From: Trebouxia sp. TZW2008
Taxonomy: Eukaryota; Chlorophyta; Trebouxiophyceae; Trebouxiales; Trebouxiaceae
Assembly: GCA_002118135.1 (NCBI GenBank)
Contig: BDIU01000313.1
Location: forward strand, 62,001 to 126,000
Length of the DNA: 64,000 nucleotides
Reading direction: 5' to 3'
The notes under the pieces were generated by a model, which saw nothing but the letters and a program-made list of their open reading frames with translations, was not told the origin of the DNA and searched no databases. The position numbers and the translations under genes are program-made. Of this stretch, positions 60,601-64,000 are shown piece by piece (the first letter of the stretch is position 1; the number at the start of each line of letters is the position of its first letter).

Positions 60601-63600
60601 TGAAAAAGTGATAGGTGTAAGTAAGCAGCAATATCATTCTGAGACATATCTCAGCAACTGCAGCATGACTCTACATGGACACCACACACGTCTGGCCGAT
60701 GAGTACAAGCAAACAATCACATCACAACTGCTGCAGTGGTTGATATTAGTGCTTACAATGTTTTGATTGCCATTACAGGAACTGCACAGTGCGGTCAGAG
60801 GCAGTAGAGCAGAGGGTGGTGGCAATGGGGGTGTGCGCACCCCTGCTTGCTATCCTAGAGACCCCCCGCTGGCCCAACTGCCTCAGAGACTGTGCTGGGG
60901 GACTGCTACAGTCCCTTTCTGAGCGCTGGGACAATGTGCAGGCCATGGGCGGGCTCAGGTTGCCTTTCCTTGCCCTTCGCTGCCCTTTGCTTGCCATTCA
61001 AGACTCTACGTCTGCCTTTCGCTGCCTTTTACTTGCCTTCTCATTGACAACCGCTTTAGAGACTGTGCTTGGGCCCTGCTGCAGTCCCTGTCTGAGCACT
61101 AGGACAATGTGCAAGCCATGGCGGGCCTCAGGTTGGCTTGCCACGCCCTTTGCTGCCCTTTGCTTAACCTCACATGCCATGCACCGCCCTTTGCTGCCCT
61201 GTGTGATTCTTTCAGTGCTGTGTGCCTGCCTCTCATGTCGTACACCTGCCTTCACATGCCCTGATCTTGCTGACTTGTAGCAGATTGCAGGCCAGTCATG
61301 CAGGCAATGCTGACGCTGCCCAGCAGCAAGCAGCACCTGCTGAGCATGTTGTTTGTACCTGTCATCCTGATATGTCTATGCATTGGCACGCAGGCCATGC
61401 TGACTCTGCCCGGCGGCAAGCAGCCCCTGCTGCACATGTTGCATGTACCCTTCATCCTGATATGTGTGTGCATTGGGATGCAGGCCATGCTGACTGTGCT
61501 CTTCATTGGCATGCTGACATGTACTTTCTTGGTGAGCCAGCCATGCTAACACTGCTTGCCTTTATCATGCAGGCCATTTGTGCAGGCAATGCTGACACTG
61601 ACCAGCAGTAAGCAGCCCCTGCTGGAGCTGCGGGGGGCCAGGGGGCTGGGGCGCATTGCCTTCAAGGCCCCCTTCTACTGCCCTGCTGCCAACCGCACTC
61701 TGCTGGAAACCAAGGCTGAGATCGCCCAGGCTGGAGGTGTCCTTGCCCTCATAGGTACACACGATAAACACAACACCCAATCAAGCATCAAACAGTTTGT
61801 CAGACAGACAGAGTCTGTCTATCTGCCTGCCTGCCTGCCTGCCTGCCCGCCTGCCTGCCCGCCTGCCTGCGTGCCTGCCTGTCAAGACTCACTGAGTGGA
61901 GTTAGAAATCCGGCCGCCTCTTGAAACAGGAGCATTGCTTGGGAGCTCAAGCAGGCTTCTTTTGCCACAGGGCTGGTGCAGCGTAGCAAAGGGCGGTACA
62001 ACGTCCTGATACAAGGGGCAGCACTAGGAGGCCATACCCACGTGCATTCGATGTACACTTGCCACTGTATTGACTGAATGCATAACAGCTGAAGCCTCCT
62101 TGCTACAGGGCTGGTGCAACGGTGCAAAGGGCGGTACGACTTCCTGATACAAGGAGCAGCGCTAGCAGGCCGCACCCGCAGGCGCACCTTTGAGGGAGGT
62201 GAACAGCCCATGGAATATGAGAAGGACATGCGCAACACGCCTGCAGTGCTGGATGCCCTCACATGTGCTTTGGCAGCACTCTTGAATCTGTCTGTGCTCA
62301 AGGCAAATCAGGTGAGATCATGTGTCACATGGACTGGTCCATTCTCAGTTGATTGGCTGATAGTGATGCAAGGCAAAACAGGTAAAACAACACAATTCCA
62401 TATGCGTTCTTGAGTTTGCAGTCACCGTCGTGATTTGCTACACCAAAGTTACAGACCTAGAATTCTGGACGCCCTCACATGTGCTTTGGCAGCTCTAATC
62501 AAGTTGTCCATGTTGAAGGCAAGTCAGGCATGATCATGTGCCTGATTTGCCTCTGAAGGATCACATGTGCTTTGGCAGCTCTCCTAAACTTTTTGGGCTC
62601 AAGGCCAACCAGGTAAGACTGTACACACTCAACCAGCCACGTGGTTTGGGAGTCATGCACACACAGTCATGCTCTGCCCTCACACGTGCCTTAGCAGCTT
62701 TGCTGAACCTGTCTGTGCTTGCGGCAGATCAGGTGAGAGCACATGCCACAACCCCAAATCAATTGCTCAGCTCTTGTCGACGTCAAATGCAAGTGACTTC
62801 TGGAGTTATATCTGCAAGTAACATCCACTTTTGTCATTTCTGATGATCTTGTTGCATAACACGTCGTTAAAGTTGCCAGAGTTGTCAAGTCTAGTTGAGC
62901 TCCCAGGATTGAATTGTTGTCAGTGAACTTGAAGATTTGCCATCAATTCCAGGAACTGAAACCGTGTTTTGGGCATGCAGGTGGCAATTGCGAAGCATGG
63001 CATGCAGACGCTGCTATCCGTCAACTACTACTTCACAGACTTGCTGTCAAGTGGCGGGCTGATAGACAAGGAACCTGAGCAGAAGCTGGTGTGGCTGTGT
63101 GGAGGCATCCTGTCTAACATCGCTCTGCACCCAGACAACAGGTATATCTGCGTGAGGGCTTTGTACATGCTGCTATATATTGCTGTTGCCACCAGCTCTG
63201 GCTCAGGGCCCTGCCAATGCATCATGTGAAGCTTGCCTGAAGCCAGGGATGCATGTTGCCACTCATTTCTGAAATTTGGTATGCCAGCTTGGGTCCCTAG
63301 TCACAACAGCTTTGCATGCAAAGAGCAAAACCTGATTCACATGCAAGTTCAGATGTTGGAAACCTGGCAAGATAATCAGATGCAGATGCATGTTAGTGTA
63401 TGCATTTGGGTGAGTTCACAAAATGGCCTAGCATGCATGTGACAAATCATCAGGCGTCAGAGCAACTGAAGATTCTTGACTGAAGGGATCAAGATGTTAT
63501 GCAGGACTCGTTTCTACCGGGCCGAGCTACGTGGCACAGCTGCATGGGAACATGATCTGGAGCAAGGCTCGCCCCTAGGGCATTCTCAGTCGTCTGCAAC

Positions 63601-64000
63601 CCTGGGGCAGTCCCGAACAGCTCTGGGGCAGTCTCAAACAGCCCTGGTGTCAGGGGTTCAATCCCTGCCCAGTTTGAGCCAGTCCAAATCTTTTGCTTCT
63701 GGTTTGCTGAAGCCAGAGGTTTCGTCCATGTCCGGTAGCAAGGCTTGGGGCAGTGCTAACTTTGTGAGGGCCCCTGATGGGACCCCCATCCTGCCCTCAG
63801 CCACTAGTGTCAGACCCAAGGCCAAGGTGATTCTTCTGCTTCCACCTTGTCTCTGTCATGTTCCTCTTGTTCAACTGGTCCATGTTCGACTTGCATCTTG
63901 GCTTTGTTGTGTGGAATCCGACTTGTATTCAAGCCAAACCTGTTGTCCATGCCTGGTAGCAAGGCGTAGGGCAGTGCCGACTTTGTGAGGGCCCCTGATG
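51613..64000 (+). CDS. Large armadillo-repeat (ARM) protein, at least 18 exons, continues past window
   Basis: Exons: 51691-51798 (or from ATG 51613), 52004-52213, 52461-52680, 53642-53874, 54192-54340, 55134-55297, 56129-56358, 56739-56911, 57297-57409, 58211-58336, 58729-58862, 59146-59259, 59711-59901, 60779-60958, 61573-61754, 62109-62311, 62981-63141, 63505-63826. All junctions agree in phase, giving at least 1071 aa. ARM/HEAT-like helices recur, for example GAHGLWELSVNKTHHADMVE, VQAAAAAVWGCATSSRTRRM, AALLNLSVLKANQ and KLVWLCGGILSNIALHPDN. Disordered linkers lie around exons 9-11 and in exon 18 (repeated GQSQTALGQS-type). No catalytic motif is seen; ARM proteins are usually scaffolds. 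I cannot name the family. About half the exons have partial copies of themselves in flanking introns. Confidence 0.8.
53040..53641 (+). repeat. Four upstream partial copies of the ARM exon 53642-53874
   Basis: Copies of the exon 5' end with acceptor start at about 53052, 53241, 53370 and 53506; the last three are spaced 129-136 bp. Each repeats GSLPAIMALMAKADDT and the run of cagcag codons, then ends before the second half of the exon. The intact exon is the last member and the only one that continues into CFCMAAALAGLILDEEA. The first copy has an in-frame stop. Confidence 0.95.
54341..54870 (+). repeat. Three downstream partial copies of the ARM exon 54192-54340
   Basis: The exon's 3' half (IKPHHLAILSRMSLHTVE) with its GTAAGC donor and about 100 bases of intron recurs with a period of 194 bp, ending at about 54534 and 54728. 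A more decayed copy follows at about 54785-54869. The first two units are almost identical. Confidence 0.95.
54874..54934 (+). repeat. (GCTGT)n pentanucleotide microsatellite
   Basis: About twelve uninterrupted tgtgc/gctgt units, directly followed by the partial copy of the next ARM exon. Confidence 0.95.
54935..55045 (+). repeat. Upstream partial copy of the ARM exon 55134-55297
   Basis: About 100 bases beginning aacagggatgtgccgctggg match the exon start aacaggcatgtgccgctggg and continue through GKVAHC and ATLATL before diverging at about 55040. Confidence 0.92.
55804..56100 (+). repeat. Two upstream partial copies of the ARM exon 56129-56358
   Basis: Copies start at 55804 and 55967, 163 and 162 bp before the next unit. 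Both keep the acceptor and an open frame (HVRAAAATAI, WGPYREALLQ) for about 38 codons and then end in a stop right after the last shared codons. Their intact frames make them candidate alternative terminal exons. Confidence 0.93.
56985..57045 (+). repeat. Downstream partial copy of the ARM exon 56739-56911
   Basis: The block ccaccgcatgtgacttaaaa and ggactgccggcaccagg parallels ccaccgcctttgaccccaaa and ggtcgctggcaccagg at the exon end. This also supports the donor after ggcaccag at 56911. Confidence 0.8.
57425..57600 (+). repeat. Two degenerate downstream copies of the ARM exon 57297-57409
   Basis: Traces of gacctcacagtttcccgcac and the following agttctgagcc recur as gacctgactgttccttgcaa...agtgcagagcc (about 57431-57490) and cctcactgtcgtgcc...agtgcagagcc (about 57530-57595), each with nearby tgagt or tgtc remnants. 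Confidence 0.65.
59470..59612 (+). repeat. (CCTTGC)n / (CCCCTG)n hexanucleotide satellite in an ARM-gene intron
   Basis: About twenty hexamers with the same CCTTGC core and CCCCTG flanks as the repeat at 18440-18582 in PRMT4. It lies between the exons ending at 59259 and starting at 59711. The long Leu-Ala and Gly-Lys frames it produces on the two strands are not genes. Confidence 0.92.
59902..60500 (+). repeat. Four downstream partial copies of the ARM exon 59711-59901
   Basis: The exon's 3' end (SLAVLIKLLHLTDTIAYKCM, TLTAVTLW) with its GTAAGT donor is repeated ending at about 60125, 60308, 60384 (short and decayed, donor lost) and 60489. The copies lack an acceptor and the exon's first half. 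Confidence 0.95.
61045..61140 (+). repeat. Downstream partial copy of the ARM exon 60779-60958
   Basis: About 90 bases around agagactgtgcttgggccct, ctgcagtccctgtctgagca and gggcctcag|gttggc repeat the exon's 3' end and donor. An in-frame TAG replaces the Trp-preceding codon region. Confidence 0.92.
61295..61510 (+). repeat. Three upstream partial copies of the ARM exon 61573-61754
   Basis: Blocks starting gcaggcaatgctgacgctgc (about 61307), gcaggccatgctgactctgc (about 61391) and gcaggccatgctgactgtgc (about 61481) repeat the exon start (AMLTLTSSKQPLL), each with its own AG acceptor. Length shrinks from about 50 to 20 bases. Confidence 0.9.
61820..61882 (+). repeat. (CTGC)n tetranucleotide microsatellite
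   Basis: About fifteen ctgc/ccgc units in the intron between the ARM exons 61573-61754 and 62109-62311. Confidence 0.95.
61971..62035 (+). repeat. Upstream partial copy of the ARM exon 62109-62311
   Basis: After a CACAG acceptor, ggctggtgcagcgtagcaaa continues for about 60 bases parallel to the exon start ggctggtgcaacggtgcaaa (LVQRCKGRY), then diverges after the gcagcactagg block. Confidence 0.93.
62458..62735 (+). repeat. Three downstream partial copies of the ARM exon 62109-62311
   Basis: The exon end (LDALTCALAALLNLSVLKANQ-type) recurs at about 62461-62530 (donor GT changed to GC), 62553-62611 (donor GTAAGA) and 62675-62731 (donor GTGAGA). With the upstream copy this exon is duplicated on both sides. 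Confidence 0.93.
63930..64000 (+). repeat. Downstream partial copy of the ARM exon 63505-63826 (cut by window end)
   Basis: From about 63940 to the last base, the sequence gtccatgcctggtagcaagg onward repeats gtccatgtccggtagcaagg of the exon up to the gagggcccctgatg block. A tag replaces the Trp codon. Confidence 0.9.

Overview
This is a nuclear window from an intron-dense eukaryote, most likely a green alga (Chlorophyta). I base that on GT-AG introns in nearly every gene, an Alfin-like domain (a green-lineage family), a dCMP deaminase with a plant-style N-terminal membrane anchor, a plant-type PRMT4, a plant-type OB-fold protein, long Q/A-rich low-complexity proteins, and no bacterial operon or ribosome-binding-site logic. 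All gene models were built by hand from splice sites, reading phase and family motifs. Where a model is said to close in phase, every exon junction was counted.

Layout, left to right: SAC3/GANP-type mRNA-export factor (-, runs off the left edge); AFG1-like mitochondrial AAA ATPase (+); an uncharacterised gene (+, 10864-13171); dCMP deaminase (-) head to head with PRMT4/CARM1 (+); EMAPII-type tRNA-binding protein (-); BRO1-domain protein (-); a 953-aa disordered Q/A-rich protein (+); ASNSD1-type asparagine synthetase-like protein (+); plant-type OB-fold nucleic-acid-binding protein (-); an Alfin-domain protein that ends in a Tudor-like domain instead of a PHD finger (-); mitochondrial BolA (+); one doubtful ORF and one uncharacterised gene (+); and a very large armadillo-repeat gene (+) that fills 51.6-64 kb and runs off the right edge. 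The genes are housekeeping or regulatory and do not form a single pathway.

The most striking signal is not a gene. At least seven genes carry extra partial copies of their own exons inside adjacent introns, and each copy spans a splice junction. When an exon 5' end is copied with its acceptor, the extra copies lie upstream of the intact exon. When an exon 3' end is copied with its donor, they lie downstream. The intact exons join in phase without the copies, so the introns appear to have grown by local tandem duplication across splice junctions. The armadillo gene has this at about half of its exons, with up to four extra copies; PRMT4 has a 138-bp tandem array. Other unusual items are an inverted-repeat fold-back element carrying an antisense ORF in an ASNSD1 intron, a PhoH-like peptide fragment in a PRMT4 intron, and one hexanucleotide satellite present in introns of two different genes.
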